Shown: one piece after another, positions 49,256 through 59,669 of the stretch
How the letters are laid out: each line of letters begins with the position of its first letter
Numbering within the stretch: position 1 is the stretch's first letter
Source: Burkholderiales bacterium
GTDB taxonomy: Bacteria; Pseudomonadota; Gammaproteobacteria; Burkholderiales; Nitrosomonadaceae
Direction of reading: 5' to 3'
Assembly: GCA_015075225.1 (NCBI GenBank)
Contig: JABTUQ010000004.1
Location: 124,001 to 188,000, forward strand
DNA: 64,000 bases
The notes under the pieces: generated by a model
What the model was told of the DNA's origin: nothing
The model's input: only the letters and a program-made list of their open reading frames with translations
Databases searched by the model: none
Position numbers and translations under genes: made by a program

Positions 49256-49922
49256 AACCATTATTGCCTGCCGGGATCTGTATAAAAGTTATTTTCAGGG
49301 TGAACTTGAAGTTCCTGTGCTGCGCGGCATCAATCTGCAAGTCAATGCTGGTGAAATGATCGCCATCGTCGGCGCTTCAGGTTCGGGCAAAAGCACCTTG
49401 CTACATTTGCTGGGAGGGCTGGACAAGCCCACGCGCGGGGAAGTCGTATTGCTGGACAAGGAGCTATCCGGCATCAGTGAATCAGAACGTGGCGCACTGC
49501 GCAATCATGCACTTGGTTTCGTTTACCAATTTCATCATCTGTTGCCCGAATTCAGTGCCCAGGAAAATGTCGCCATGCCGTTGTTCATCCGCCGCATGGA
49601 AAGGAAGGCTGCCATGGAACAGGCTGCCGCCATGCTGCAGCGGGTGGGTTTGGGTCATCGCCTGACACATACACCCGGTGAATTATCCGGCGGAGAGCGC
49701 CAGCGGGCAGCAGTTGCGCGAGCACTGGTTACTCGCCCGGCCTGTGTGCTGGCCGATGAACCGACCGGCAACCTCGACCGGCACACCGCCGAAGCAGTAT
49801 TCAACCTCATGCTGGAACTCAATCATGAAGCCAGTGCCGGGCTGATAATCGTCACTCACGACACCCAACTGGCCAGCCGGGCAGATCACGTTTTACAGCT
49901 GGTGGATGGTACGCTGACGTGA
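49248..49922 (+). CDS. lolD: Lipoprotein-releasing ABC ATPase LolD
   Basis: 224-residue ATPase partner of LolC. Walker [20 protein letters not shown]-loop [14 protein letters not shown], signature [15 protein letters not shown] and Walker [13 protein letters not shown] are all intact; [11 protein letters not shown] is diagnostic for LolD. The start at 49248 overlaps the lolC stop. Confidence 0.95.
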   Translation: MSKTIIACRDLYKSYFQGELEVPVLRGINLQVNAGEMIAIVGASGSGKSTLLHLLGGLDKPTRGEVVLLDKELSGISESERGALRNHALGFVYQFHHLLPEFSAQENVAMPLFIRRMERKAAMEQAAAMLQRVGLGHRLTHTPGELSGGERQRAAVARALVTRPACVLADEPTGNLDRHTAEAVFNLMLELNHEASAGLIIVTHDTQLASRADHVLQLVDGTLT

Positions 49923-50055
49923 AATCCCGGGCGCAGGTGCGGCTGATAACCGTGCCTGCCAAGGTAGTCTGGCTGGTATCGGATTGATTCAGCCAGTCCG
50001 GTTGTACAGGCCAGCTACCACAAAATACACAAACTTCTTTTCCCGTCATTTCTAA

Positions 50056-50894
50056 GAGCCCGTTTACAATCTTTTCTCCATCGCTGACAATACGGGGATG
50101 AAGAGAACGAAATATGCCAGCGATATCAGCAGAGAACAATTTGCCGGGATAGAGCCACTTCTGCGCAGTGTTCGACGCAGCACCAAGCCCACGACGGTGG
50201 ATCTATACGAGGTATTCTGTGCGGTGCTGTATCTGCTGCGCACCGGTTGCCAATGGAGGTCCTGCCTGGCGAATTTCCCAAATGGCAGAGTGTACGCCTA
50301 TTGGCGTAATGGAGGATTCTCGACCAGCACGGTGTAAGCGTGCTGAGCGGGCATTAAAAAATCAGGCTGGCGCGGCCCGCGAGAAACAGGGGCGCAACGC
50401 TTACAGCACGTTCTGATCGTGGACGCGCAGAGCGTGAAGAACACGGACACGGCGGGTCAGAAGGGTTATGACGCTGGCAAGAAAGTATCGGGCATCAAAC
50501 GCCATATCGCGGTCGATACGCGGCGGTTGCCGCATGCCATTGCGGTGACGACGGCGGAGGTAACCGATCGCAAAGGCGCATTGCAAGCGCTGGAGCACTG
50601 CAGGTCGAGCTTGGGGAAGTACAAAGTCTGCTGTGCGACAGCGGCTACACCGGAAAACCATTTACCGAAGGCGTGCGGAAAATCCTGAGAGAGCCGTCCA
50701 CAGTGCAGATTGCCAAGCGGAGTGAGCTGCATACCTTCAAGGTCATGCCCAAACGCTGGATTGTTGAGCGCAGCTTTGCCTGGCTGCAGAAGAATCGGCG
50801 GCTGTGGAAAAACTGCGAGCGTAAACTCAATACCAGCTTGCAATTCATTCATCTGGCATTCCTGGCCTGCTACTCAGAAGATCGTAACAGACTC
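50056..50894 (+). mobile_element. IS5-family element, copy 1 (broken)
   Basis: 839-bp element with ends GAGCCCGTTTAC and GTAACAGACTC and a TAA target duplication (50053-50055 and 50895-50897), as expected for the TNA-preferring IS5 relatives. Transposase pieces: MKRTKYASDISREQFAGIEP, VDLYEVFCAVLYLLRTGCQW, MDAQSVKNTDTAGQKGYDAG and PKRWIVERSFAWLQKNRRLWKNCER. Compared with copy 2 it has lost single bases at several places, so no full transposase frame remains. It ends exactly at the start codon of the next gene. Confidence 0.92.
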
Positions 50895-50896
50895 TA

Positions 50897-52702
50897 ATGG
50901 ACGAAACGCGCACTTCTCCCCAGGCTCCGGCATTGCCGGGTGAACCTTTTTCCTTTCTGCTGCATTTCTTCCGGCATTACTACGGCTGGTGTGCGCTGGT
51001 GGTGTTGCTGGAAATCGGCGCCTCCGCCAGCAGCATTCTGACGCCGTATGCCATCGGCCAGATTGTGGGTGGCGTGACCGATGTCCTGACAGAGCGGGAG
51101 CAGATTTTTGCGACAGTGGCTTTCCCGCTTGGGTTGTATTTGTTGCTCAACTTCGGTGAAGTGATATTCAGCCGCGCCGGTGCTTCCTGCCGCATTATTG
51201 TTGCACCGCGCTTGCGGGCGCAGGTGACAAGCGAGCTGTATGCCTACCTGCAGCACCATTCGCATCGCTTCCTCAGCAATAATTTTGCCGGGGCGCTGGC
51301 CAGCCGCATCTCGGAAACATCCACCAGTGTCAACATGACTTTATGGACGCTGGTGTTCGATTTTTTGCCGATTGCCGTTACGCTAACCGTCTCAATTATT
51401 CTGCTGTGGTACGCCAGCATTCCCCTGTCGCTGTTTACCCTGGTATGGGCATTGCTCTACCTGAGCATTTCCTATGTTCTGGCCCGGCGCTGTCGGACGT
51501 TGGCACATAAATCAGCCGAGGCGCGCAGCGTAACCATCGGCAAGGTGGTAGATGCCGACCAATCTGGCCAGTGTGCGACTATTCGCCATGCTGGGATTCG
51601 AACGCGGTTACCTGGAAAGTTTTCTGAATAACGAAATTGCCGCTTCGCGGCGCTGGCTCTGGTCAAACGAGAAAATACTCTGGTTCCAATTCCTGCTGGC
51701 GTTGACACTCAAGGTCGGCACACTGCTGTTTGCCTTGTGGTTGTGGCAGCAAAGCCGGATATCCGTGGCCGATTTTGGTGATGAGCGTCAGTCTTCATTA
51801 CTGATCATCGGAGAAGTACGCAACATCAGCCGCCGTTTCATCGATCTGTTCGAATACATCGGCAACATTGCCAACGGCGTAGGCATCATCGTGCGCGAAC
51901 ACGAAATCACCGATCGCCCTGAGCGAAACCACTGCACATTACCCGTGGCTGTATCGAGCTGCACGACGTCAGTTTTGGTTATTCTCCCCACAACCCGGTT
52001 TTCGAGAATCTCAATTTGCGCATTGAGGGCGGGCAGCGTGTAGGGCTGGTGGGCTACTCCGGCTCAGGCAAATCGACATTGCTCAACCTGATCCTGCGAC
52101 TGTACGATCCGCAGCAGGGTAGCATTTTGATTGATGGACAGGACATCCGCGAGGTCACCCAGCAATCCCTGCACGAACAAATCAGCCTGATCCCGCAAGA
52201 TCCCGGACTGTTTCATCGCACCCTGCTGGAAAACATCCGCTATGGCCGCCCAGACGCCACCCAGGAGGAAATCGAACTGGCTGCGCGTGGTGCCGATGCA
52301 CACGAATTCATCGAGCGCATGCCCAATCAGTACGAATCACTGGTGGGCGAACGCGGCGTGAAACTCTCCGGCGGCCAGCGGCAGCGTATCTCCATTGCCC
52401 GCGTCATCGTGAAAAATGCGCCCATCCTGATCATGGATGAAGCCACCTCCAGCCTCGATTCGATTACCGAACAGGCCATCCAGAACAGCCTCGATACACT
52501 CATGCGAAACAAAACCGTGATCGTCGTTGCTCATCGCCTTTCCACCATTGCGCATCTGGATCGCATCCTGGTATTCAACCGGGGACGCATCATCGAAGAC
52601 GGCAGCCATGCGCAACTGCTAGCCGCCAACGGCGCCTACACCCAGCTCTGGAGCCGGCAGGCAGACGGATTTCTGATCGAGGAAACAGCACAAGACCGTT
52701 GA
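50897..52702 (+). pseudogene. ABC exporter (membrane domain plus ATPase) with frame breaks
   Basis: A six-helix ABC exporter of the MsbA/ATM type, normally about 600 residues. The first frame (50897-51631) covers MDETRTSPQAP and helices 1-4. A second frame (from about 51555) continues NLASVRLFAMLGFERGYLESFL and helices 5-6. A third (from about 51935) begins CIELHDVSFGYSPHNPVF and holds Walker [13 protein letters not shown], signature LSGGQRQRISIARV and Walker B ILIMDEATSSLD. At least two indels separate the frames. Its ATG lies at the edge of IS5 copy 1. Either inactivated or sequence error. Confidence 0.8.
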
Positions 52703-53095
52703 CAGCACAACCGCAGCCTATGTGTTTGTGCATCGAGAAAAATACCGCTACGCTGCTTGCGGTAAACCGTGACTGGTATCAAGCAAAATCGAGGAACTCA
52801 ATCACGGCAGGGCCAGAATCTGTTTTCTGGCCCGAACCTTGCCAAGGCCAACTGCTTCAGCAAACTGGCCCTGGTACCGGTAATTGTCAATACAGCGTTA
52901 TCCGGCAATACATCGGAAAGCAGGCAACGCCAACTTGGTCGCTGCAATGAAGTCCTATGCACTCTGCGCCATCCATCTCCTCATGAATAGCAAGGCTTTT
53001 CGCACTAACTGATAAATCGCAGGTGGTGCCGGAACCAGTGGTTCCGGAGTCCGCACCATCAACCACATCAGCAAGTTCGCTTATGTCAGCGTGAG
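52703..53095. other. Gap between the broken ABC exporter and the ABC-F gene
   Basis: 393 bases at convergent gene ends. No gene, hairpin terminator or repeat is recognised. Confidence 0.4.
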
Positions 53096-55037
53096 TCAGT
53101 TGGCCGGGATGGTTTCCAGGGTCTCATGCAGTTCCAGCCAGCGCAGTTCCGCCTCTTCGATATGTTGCGCAAGTTCGGCCAGACGCTTATTCAGCATTGG
53201 CACCTCGCCAGCCTGCTGTCCTGTGTATAGCGCGGAGTCGGCCAAACGCACCTCGATCTCGCCTTTTTCTCTGTTCCACACCGCCAGGCGTTTGTCGATC
53301 TGCTCGATTTCTTTCATCAACGGCCGACGTGCCATCAGGCGCGCTTGGCGGTCGGCTGCGGCCTGGGCACGATCGGCCTTGCGCGTCGCCTTGTCTGCCG
53401 CCTGGCCGGGGCAGGCCACGGTAGCCGTTATTTCGGCGCGGCGCGCGGCGAGCCAGTCGCGGTAATCATCGAGATCACCATCGAAGGGCTGAATACGGCC
53501 ATCGTCCACCAGCAGGAAACGATCGCAGGTGGTACGCAGCAGTGCGCGGTCGTGCGACACCAGCACCATTGCCCCTTCATAGTCCTGTAGCGCCATGGTA
53601 AGCGCGTGGCGCATCTCGAGATCAAGATGGTTGGTCGGTTCGTCCAACAGCAGCAGGTTGGGTTTTTGCCAGATCAGCAAGGCCAGCGCCAGACGTGACT
53701 TCTCACCACCCGAGAACGGCCCGCAGGGTGTGGTTGCCGGGGTGGAGGTGCCGCCCACGCCATCACCGCGGAAATCGAAGCCACCAAGGTAGTCGCGCAG
53801 CTCCTGCTCGCGTATCTGCGAATCGAGACGAACCATGTGCTGCAGCGCGGATTCGTCCGGACGCAGCGTTTCCAGCTGGTGCTGGGCGAAGTAACCGGTA
53901 GCCAGACCCTTACCCTCCAGGCGGTGGCCGCTGGCGAGTCGTAGCTCGTGGGCGAGCAGCTTGATCAGTGTGGACTTGCCGGCGCCGTTACGCCCGAGCA
54001 GGCCGACACGCTCGCCCGGACGTAGCGTCAGCGTGATGTGCTCAAGCACCGTCTTGTCGCCATAGCCAACCGCGCCGTCCTCAATCTGCAGCAAAGGGTC
54101 AGGCGCCGGTGGTGCATCGCGGAAGGCAAAGCTGAAGGGTGTATCGACGTGCGCTGCGGCGATGCGTTCCATGCGCTCCAGCGCCTTGATCCGGCTCTGC
54201 GCCTGGCGTGCCTTGGTGGCCTTGGCGCGGAAGCGGCGGATGTAGTCCTCCATGTGAGCGATGTCGCGCTGCTGCTTCTCGAATAGCGCCTGCTGCTGGA
54301 TCAGGCGCTCGCCGCGCTGGCGCTCGAAGTCGGAATAGCCACCAGTGTAGAGCGTGAGCTACCGTTGCTCAATATGGGCGATGTGGGTGACACAGGCGTC
54401 GAGGAACTCGCGGTCGTGCGAGATCAACAGCAGCGTGCCACGGTAGTCGCGTAGCCAGGCTTCGAGCCAGATCACCGCATCGAGGTCAAGGTGATTGGTC
54501 GGCTCATCCAGCAGTAACAGATCAGAGCGACACATCAGCGCCTGCGCGAGGTTCAGGCGCATGCGCCAACCCCCGGAGAAATCCGCCACCGGGCGTTCGA
54601 TATCGGATTGTGAAAACCCCAGCCCATCAAGCAGCGAAGCGGCACGCGAACGTGCTGCATAGCCATCAATCTCGTGCAGGCGGGCGTGAAGTTCACCAAT
54701 ATGGGTACCATTGTGCGCATCGTCGCCGGTACGCTCTGCCGCAGCCAGATCCGCTTCGATACGGCGCAACTCGGCATCACCATCAAGCACGTACCCGATC
54801 GCCGACTGCGCCAGGCCCGGCGTTTCCTGTGCAACGTGGGCGATCACCCAGGCGGGCGGCATATCCAGATCGCCCTGGTCAGGGTGCAGTTGATCGCGCA
54901 GCATGGCGAACAAGCTGGATTTTCCGCTGCCGTTGGCGCCGGTCAGACCGACTTTCCAGCCTGCATGGATTTGCAGCGTGGCGCCTCGATAAGCACTTAG
55001 CACCGCGCACTAAGCGCAAATTTCGAAGACTGATCAC
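53096..55037 (-). pseudogene. ABC-F ATPase (YheS/Uup-like) with internal stop and frame break
   Basis: Duplicated ATP-binding cassette protein of the ABC-F ribosome-associated family. A GTG at 55037 starts ISLRNLRLVRGAK; a frame change near 55005 leads into LQIHAGWKVGLTGANGSGKSSLF. The first cassette ends with LLLDEPTNHLDLDAVIWLE. An in-frame TAG at 54359-54361 then interrupts QR-stop-LTLYTGGYSDFERQR, after which the same frame continues through the linker and second cassette (GRNGAGKSTLIK, FSGGEKSRLALALL, LLLDEPTNHLDLEMR). The downstream half could restart at 54253. GC content is higher than neighbours. Likely a pseudogene unless the stop is an error. Confidence 0.82.
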
Positions 55038-55200
55038 AAAACGTAATACGCTACCGGGGGTGGCCGCGAATGGAATTAAAAGCGCCATTCTACGCGAGAG
55101 GATCCAGAAATTAATTCCACGGCCAAAATCGCTCACCATAACCAGATTACAACGGATTTGCACTCGCAGGTGCACCCACAGCAGCATGGATCGCACAATC

Positions 55201-55227
55201 AAAAAGGGGCCTTTATTCAGGCCCCTT
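55201..55227 (-). terminator. Intrinsic terminator of the glutaredoxin-like gene
   Basis: AAGGGGCC and GGCCCCTT pair perfectly over eight bases with an 8-base loop; on the minus strand five Ts close the hairpin (GGCCCCTTTTTGA). It lies about 60 bases after the stop at 55286. Confidence 0.85.
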
Positions 55228-55285
55228 AAGGATACAAACAGCAATCTGGCATCAATTACTTGCCAGGTGCGTTATTTGTAATGTG

Positions 55286-55522
55286 TTACTTCAGATCGTC
55301 AATACCGGCACCAAAGTTGATGTGGAATGCCGCACCGTCGATAACGAGTGCTGGAACCGATTTCACGCCAGCCTTTTCAGCTTCAGCGATACGCGCTTTA
55401 TCCGTGCCCAGATGTACGATCTCGACTGCATATTTTGAAGGATCAATAGCGTTGGCGACGGCCTGTTCAGCAGACACGCATACAGGACAACCCGCATGAT
55501 AGAAAATAGCTTTTGATGCCAC
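55286..55522 (-). CDS. Small thioredoxin/glutaredoxin-fold protein
   Basis: 78-residue protein MASKAIFYHAGCPVCVSAEQAVANAI with a CPVC redox motif (C12, C15), cis-proline in VKSVPALVIDG and the typical short fold of glutaredoxin-like thiol proteins. No signal peptide, so cytosolic. It has its own terminator and a strong ribosome site (AAGGAGAAA), which suggests good expression. Partner unknown. Confidence 0.85.
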   Translation of the reverse strand: MASKAIFYHAGCPVCVSAEQAVANAIDPSKYAVEIVHLGTDKARIAEAEKAGVKSVPALVIDGAAFHINFGAGIDDLK

Positions 55523-55679
55523 GTGTTTCTCCTTAACTTAAATTCATTAAAACGACATTCTCTGAAGCGGTAACTTCTTGTAATTGTGCCCAAACAAATC
55601 GGAAACAATTCACGACGCCCGCTTCCGGATTCTAACACATTAACCATCACCACTACCCCGCCAGGATTTGCTGGTGTCA

Positions 55680-56235
55680 TATATCAGTAAGGCGGTGGTG
55701 AGGGTGGGTACCCTGGTGGGGGCGGAATATATCTGCCCGAGGAAGTGGAGGGATAAGGATAGGAAGAGGTTGTCCCTGGTTTATATCCCCACCCAACCCT
55801 CCGACCAGTCCGGCAGATACCGGGACACGATGACCGTTGGCATACATGCACTGAATATAGGCAATATCAAAGCGTTCCTGACTGATAGAACCCGATGATT
55901 GTGCTGTACCACTACCCGCCAGACTGCCTCCCAGCAACCCCATACCTGCGCCGACTGCCGCACCACGCCCGCCACCCATGCTGCACTGGCTGCAGCGCCG
56001 ATGGCAGCACCAATGGCAGCACTTTCCATGCCGCTGGAAACAGCAGAATCCCTAGGAGTCTCGTAATTGGTTTGCTGGCTGGCAACTGACGACAGAGATA
56101 ATCATCACTGCGAAACTGGTCAAAATTCTTGCCAGCACCCGGAAGTACCATAACACTTGGCCCTAGCGGAACATGCACACATGCCGCAAGTGATACCGCT
56201 GCTGAAAAGACAATCAATCTGGAAAAATTGCGCAT
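55680..56235 (-). pseudogene. Glycine-zipper lipoprotein with frame breaks
   Basis: Starts MRNFSRLIVFSAAVSLAACVHVPLGPSVMVLPGAGKNFDQFRSDDYLC, a lipoprotein signal followed by the conserved GxGKxFDQF-DDxxC segment of a glycine-zipper family. The zipper continues in other frames (MESAAIGAAIGAAASAAW, then GGGRGAAVGAGMGLLGGSLAGSGTAQSS) and ends with QERFDIAYIQCMYANGHRVPVS. At least two indels are needed to join the three frames. It may be inactive, or the sequence may be faulty. Confidence 0.7.
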
Positions 56236-56249
56236 TACTTACTCCTGCA

Positions 56250-56762
56250 TTATTGAGCGGGTCTGGGCGGTACTTTTATCCAGCCACCGGGACAGCGTTC
56301 CACCTGCGGATAATAGCCAGCAGGGTTTTCACAATAGTACCAGTAATTCGTCGGGGTCGATTCAGGGGGCGGCACAGGACGCACAGGCTGTTGCTGGATG
56401 TAAACTGGGGGATCGGGTGGCACGACCACAACAGGCGGATAAATAACGGAAGGATAAACGGGCGAATAATAATAACGGCTGGGAGGATAAGCGTAGTTAT
56501 AAGGCTGATAATACGGCTGACGATAATAAGGATAAGGCCGCCCGTAACTATAGCTTCCATAAATTCCGATATTACTGGCAGGATAATAGTTATAAGATCC
56601 GGCCAGGCCAATTCCCAGAGAAACATTCCGCTTGCCAGAGTAATGGTTATGGGAATGACCATAATACCCGCGCGAATACCCACGATCATGGCTCCAGGAA
56701 ATACCACTCACGGCCATTCCCGCCAAAATCCAGGACAGATGAAAACAGCTCAGCCTTCTCAC
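56250..56762 (-). CDS. Secreted Tyr/Pro-rich protein
   Basis: 170 residues with an N-terminal signal (MRRLSCFHLSWILAGMAVSGISWS), a His/Gly/Tyr region, a low-complexity Tyr-Pro-rich middle and a conserved C-terminal unit YYCENPAGYYPQVERCPGGWIKVPP with two cysteines. The C-terminal unit occurs in many proteobacterial exported proteins of unknown role. It is 14 bases downstream of the glycine-zipper lipoprotein gene's start, in the same direction, so they may form an operon. Confidence 0.75.
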   Translation of the reverse strand: MRRLSCFHLSWILAGMAVSGISWSHDRGYSRGYYGHSHNHYSGKRNVSLGIGLAGSYNYYPASNIGIYGSYSYGRPYPYYRQPYYQPYNYAYPPSRYYYSPVYPSVIYPPVVVVPPDPPVYIQQQPVRPVPPPESTPTNYWYYCENPAGYYPQVERCPGGWIKVPPRPAQ

Positions 56763-56977
56763 TCAACACTCCTCATATCCATGGTAAATTTACTGCAGGC
56801 CTTTACGTTACCATTGGTTAGGCTGCGACTGCCAAAAAAGGTTTCATGCGCCGCAAAATATGCCCCGTCCTGAAAATCACGAGCATATCCACGCCTTCTC
56901 GACGAAACCGATAGCGTACAACGCATGTTTTTACTTTAAATCGCAGATTTCTCAACATCTAATCCGGGAGACGCTTG

Positions 56978-57697
56978 ATGTCTGGTTTGTTTGGCGCACT
57001 TTCACGCGCTTCGGTGAATCTTTTCAACCTTCGTATGCTATGGCTGTGGAGCTGGCCCATGCTGGTATCGGCTCTCTTTTGGTGGGTGATCGGAATGTTT
57101 TTCTGGACACCGCTTTCTGGCTGGGTATTAACCATCATTCCGGCTGAAACACTGCAAAACTGGCTGGAATCCTCGCGTTTACAAACCATTGCCGACAGCC
57201 TGGAAAGTATAATCAATATTGTCATTCTTATGACGCTGGCACTTACCACCAGTCTGGTGATCACAGCGCTGGTTACCATGCCGGCTCTGGTTAATTTTGT
57301 GGCGAAACGCTACTACCCGGATCTGGTCAGAATGCATGGCGGAACTATCACCGGCAGCTTGCGCAACGTATTTTCAGCAATAGCCATTTTTTTCGTAATC
57401 TGGATCGTCACCCTGCCCTTATGGTTTACCGGAATCGGCTTATTTGCCCCGCTATTTGCCGCTGCCTATTTAAACCAGCGGTTATTTTTCTACGATGCTA
57501 TTTCCGAACACGCCAACCATACCGAATTGATCAAGCTCGACACCACTGATCGTCCTGCACGCTGGAGTCTGGGTTTTCTGACAGGCCTGCTGCAATTCGT
57601 GCCCTTTCTGAATTTCTTTGCACCCACGCTCACTGCACTTGCTTTTGTACACTTCGAGCTGGCGCGACTAGCAAAACTACGCAACTCATCCAGCTAA
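56978..57697 (+). CDS. EI24/CysZ-like membrane protein
   Basis: 239 residues with several membrane helices (LWSWPMLVSALFWWVIGMFF, IVILMTLALTTSLVITALV, AIAIFFVIWIVTLPLW) and the conserved AAYLNQRLFFYDAISEHA block of the EI24 domain. E. coli CysZ transports sulfate, but distant members have unknown function. ATG at 56978 is preferred to TTG at 56975; a GGGAG site precedes it. Confidence 0.8.
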   Translation: MSGLFGALSRASVNLFNLRMLWLWSWPMLVSALFWWVIGMFFWTPLSGWVLTIIPAETLQNWLESSRLQTIADSLESIINIVILMTLALTTSLVITALVTMPALVNFVAKRYYPDLVRMHGGTITGSLRNVFSAIAIFFVIWIVTLPLWFTGIGLFAPLFAAAYLNQRLFFYDAISEHANHTELIKLDTTDRPARWSLGFLTGLLQFVPFLNFFAPTLTALAFVHFELARLAKLRNSSS

Positions 57698-57806
57698 CCA
57701 ATTCCCGGAAATAAACCCGTTTCTGCCTGCTTCATCCTTGTTTGTACGAATCAAGTTTTTCCTGGCCACGTCGATACCAAAAGGTATCACGCCAGGGAAA
57801 CATGAA

Positions 57807-59531
57807 ATGCCATACGGAAAATTAAAACTTTTGGTCATAGGCCATTCAAAAACGGATGCAGCGCAGTTATCGGATGATTTCAGCCGTCAAGGTATACAGC
57901 TAACGTACCAGCTGGCAAACAATCTGACTGACATTCACTCATCTTTGGATGCATCCTGCTGGGATGCCATCATTTCCGAGTATGCAATGCCCGGGGTTAA
58001 TACTCTGCAGATACTCGCTTTCCTGGAATCCCGTCACCTGACAATTCCCTTGATTCTGTATACATCGGTTACGGACGAGCAGACCATCCTCCAGGCACTG
58101 CGCAACGGCGCCAGTGATTGCGTGACCAAAGGGCACTCAATACGGCTCATGCTGGCAATCAATCGCGAACTTGAGCATCTTGATCTGAAACGCAGAAAAC
58201 GCCAGGCTGATAGCCATATTTATCGCATGACTTACTACGACGAGCTAACTCACTTGCCGAAATACAATCTGTTTTGTGAAAAGGCAACCGTATTGCTGTC
58301 GGACAGCAATGAAGCCAGTGATGTTATTGCCGCTGCCTGCTTCATCGAGATCAATCGTTTATCGCAAATCAACAACAAATACGGCCATCATATCGGCAAT
58401 ACCCTGGTACAAGAACTTGCCAACCGGCTGTCCGTTTTTTCCGACAAAACCTGCATTCTGGGGCGCATCGAAGCAGGCAATTTTATGTTTTTTAAATCCG
58501 GTATGACGCATGCTGCTGAAGCGCAGTTTTTTGCCAATCAATTACTTAAACTCGTCGCCACCCCGTTCATCATCAATCATCTTGAGTTTTATGTCGCCCT
58601 GAATATAGGAATCAGCCTGTTTCCGCAAGATGGCGATGAAATTGAAGTGCTGCTAGCCAATGCCGAGAATGTACTAACCTATACGAAAAAAACCTGGCTC
58701 AATACCTATACGTTTTATATCAAGGAAGCTGGTGAGGCTTCATTGCAAAAATCCAGGATAGAGCAAGCTCTGCAACAAGGTATGGATGACAAGGAATTCA
58801 TTTTGCATTACCAGCCGGTAATCGATCTCGAAACGGGCAAGATTACGGGTGCAGAGGCACTGGTCCGGTGGCAGCACCCCGAACTGGGATTGCTTTCACC
58901 GGATCAGTTTGTTTCCCAGGCAGCCGAATCCGGCGCCATTATCAAAATTGGCAAACGGGTATTGCATGAAGCCTGCAGGCAGGCAAAATTCTGGCAAGAC
59001 AGTGGTCATGGCCCCTCCTTCATTACAGTCAATATTTCAGCTATAGAGCTGGATCAAATCCAGTTAATCCATCATGTTGCCGAAGCCTTACAGGTAACAG
59101 GGCTTGAGCCCGCCCGGCTGGAGCTGGAAATCAATGAATCCACCCTGATGCAGGATGTGGACAGCAGTATCAGGATATTGAATGAATTAAGGGAAATGGG
59201 GGTAAGAATTGTGATGGATAACTTTGGCGTGGGCTATTCTTCGCTCCATTACTTGCGACACCTGCCGATTGACACTATCAAGATTGGTCAATCACTCGTT
59301 CAGAATATTGCCAGCAAATCTGATACTTCCGTGATTATCACGGCCATCATTACACTGAGCCGGGATCTTGGCATGCAAATACGTGCAGAAGGTATTCAGA
59401 CACAAACACAACTGGATTTTCTGCAAAAAAACCTCTGCCATCACGCCCAGGGTTTTCTATTCAGCGCTCCTGTTCCAGCCGAAAACCTCTTGCCCCTTGT
59501 CGAACAACGCAAGACTGGCACCTTCGCATAA
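57807..59531 (+). CDS. REC-GGDEF-EAL protein with altered key residues
   Basis: 574-residue three-domain signalling protein. The N-terminal receiver-like domain (LKLLVIGHSKTDAAQLSDDF) has Glu where the phosphoacceptor Asp is expected (IISEYAMPG). The GGDEF domain lacks the motif (GRIEAGNFMFF), so it cannot make c-di-GMP. The EAL domain keeps EALVRW, ELEINES and AEGIQT, but DDFG is DNFG and the KID motif is KIG, so phosphodiesterase activity is doubtful. It may act as a c-di-GMP receptor or scaffold. ATG at 57807 is chosen over an earlier in-frame codon at 57738. Confidence 0.85.
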   Translation: MPYGKLKLLVIGHSKTDAAQLSDDFSRQGIQLTYQLANNLTDIHSSLDASCWDAIISEYAMPGVNTLQILAFLESRHLTIPLILYTSVTDEQTILQALRNGASDCVTKGHSIRLMLAINRELEHLDLKRRKRQADSHIYRMTYYDELTHLPKYNLFCEKATVLLSDSNEASDVIAAACFIEINRLSQINNKYGHHIGNTLVQELANRLSVFSDKTCILGRIEAGNFMFFKSGMTHAAEAQFFANQLLKLVATPFIINHLEFYVALNIGISLFPQDGDEIEVLLANAENVLTYTKKTWLNTYTFYIKEAGEASLQKSRIEQALQQGMDDKEFILHYQPVIDLETGKITGAEALVRWQHPELGLLSPDQFVSQAAESGAIIKIGKRVLHEACRQAKFWQDSGHGPSFITVNISAIELDQIQLIHHVAEALQVTGLEPARLELEINESTLMQDVDSSIRILNELREMGVRIVMDNFGVGYSSLHYLRHLPIDTIKIGQSLVQNIASKSDTSVIITAIITLSRDLGMQIRAEGIQTQTQLDFLQKNLCHHAQGFLFSAPVPAENLLPLVEQRKTGTFA

Positions 59532-59669
59532 TCCTGACTGCTGGGCTCCATTAAGGAATCTCAGATCAAGTCATCCATGAACTGCATTGCAGGAAAAATC
59601 ATGATGATCGCAAGGAGAGCGTCATAGCGAGTACGTGATTTTTCGCAATCCTTTGGGGCAATGGTTTTA

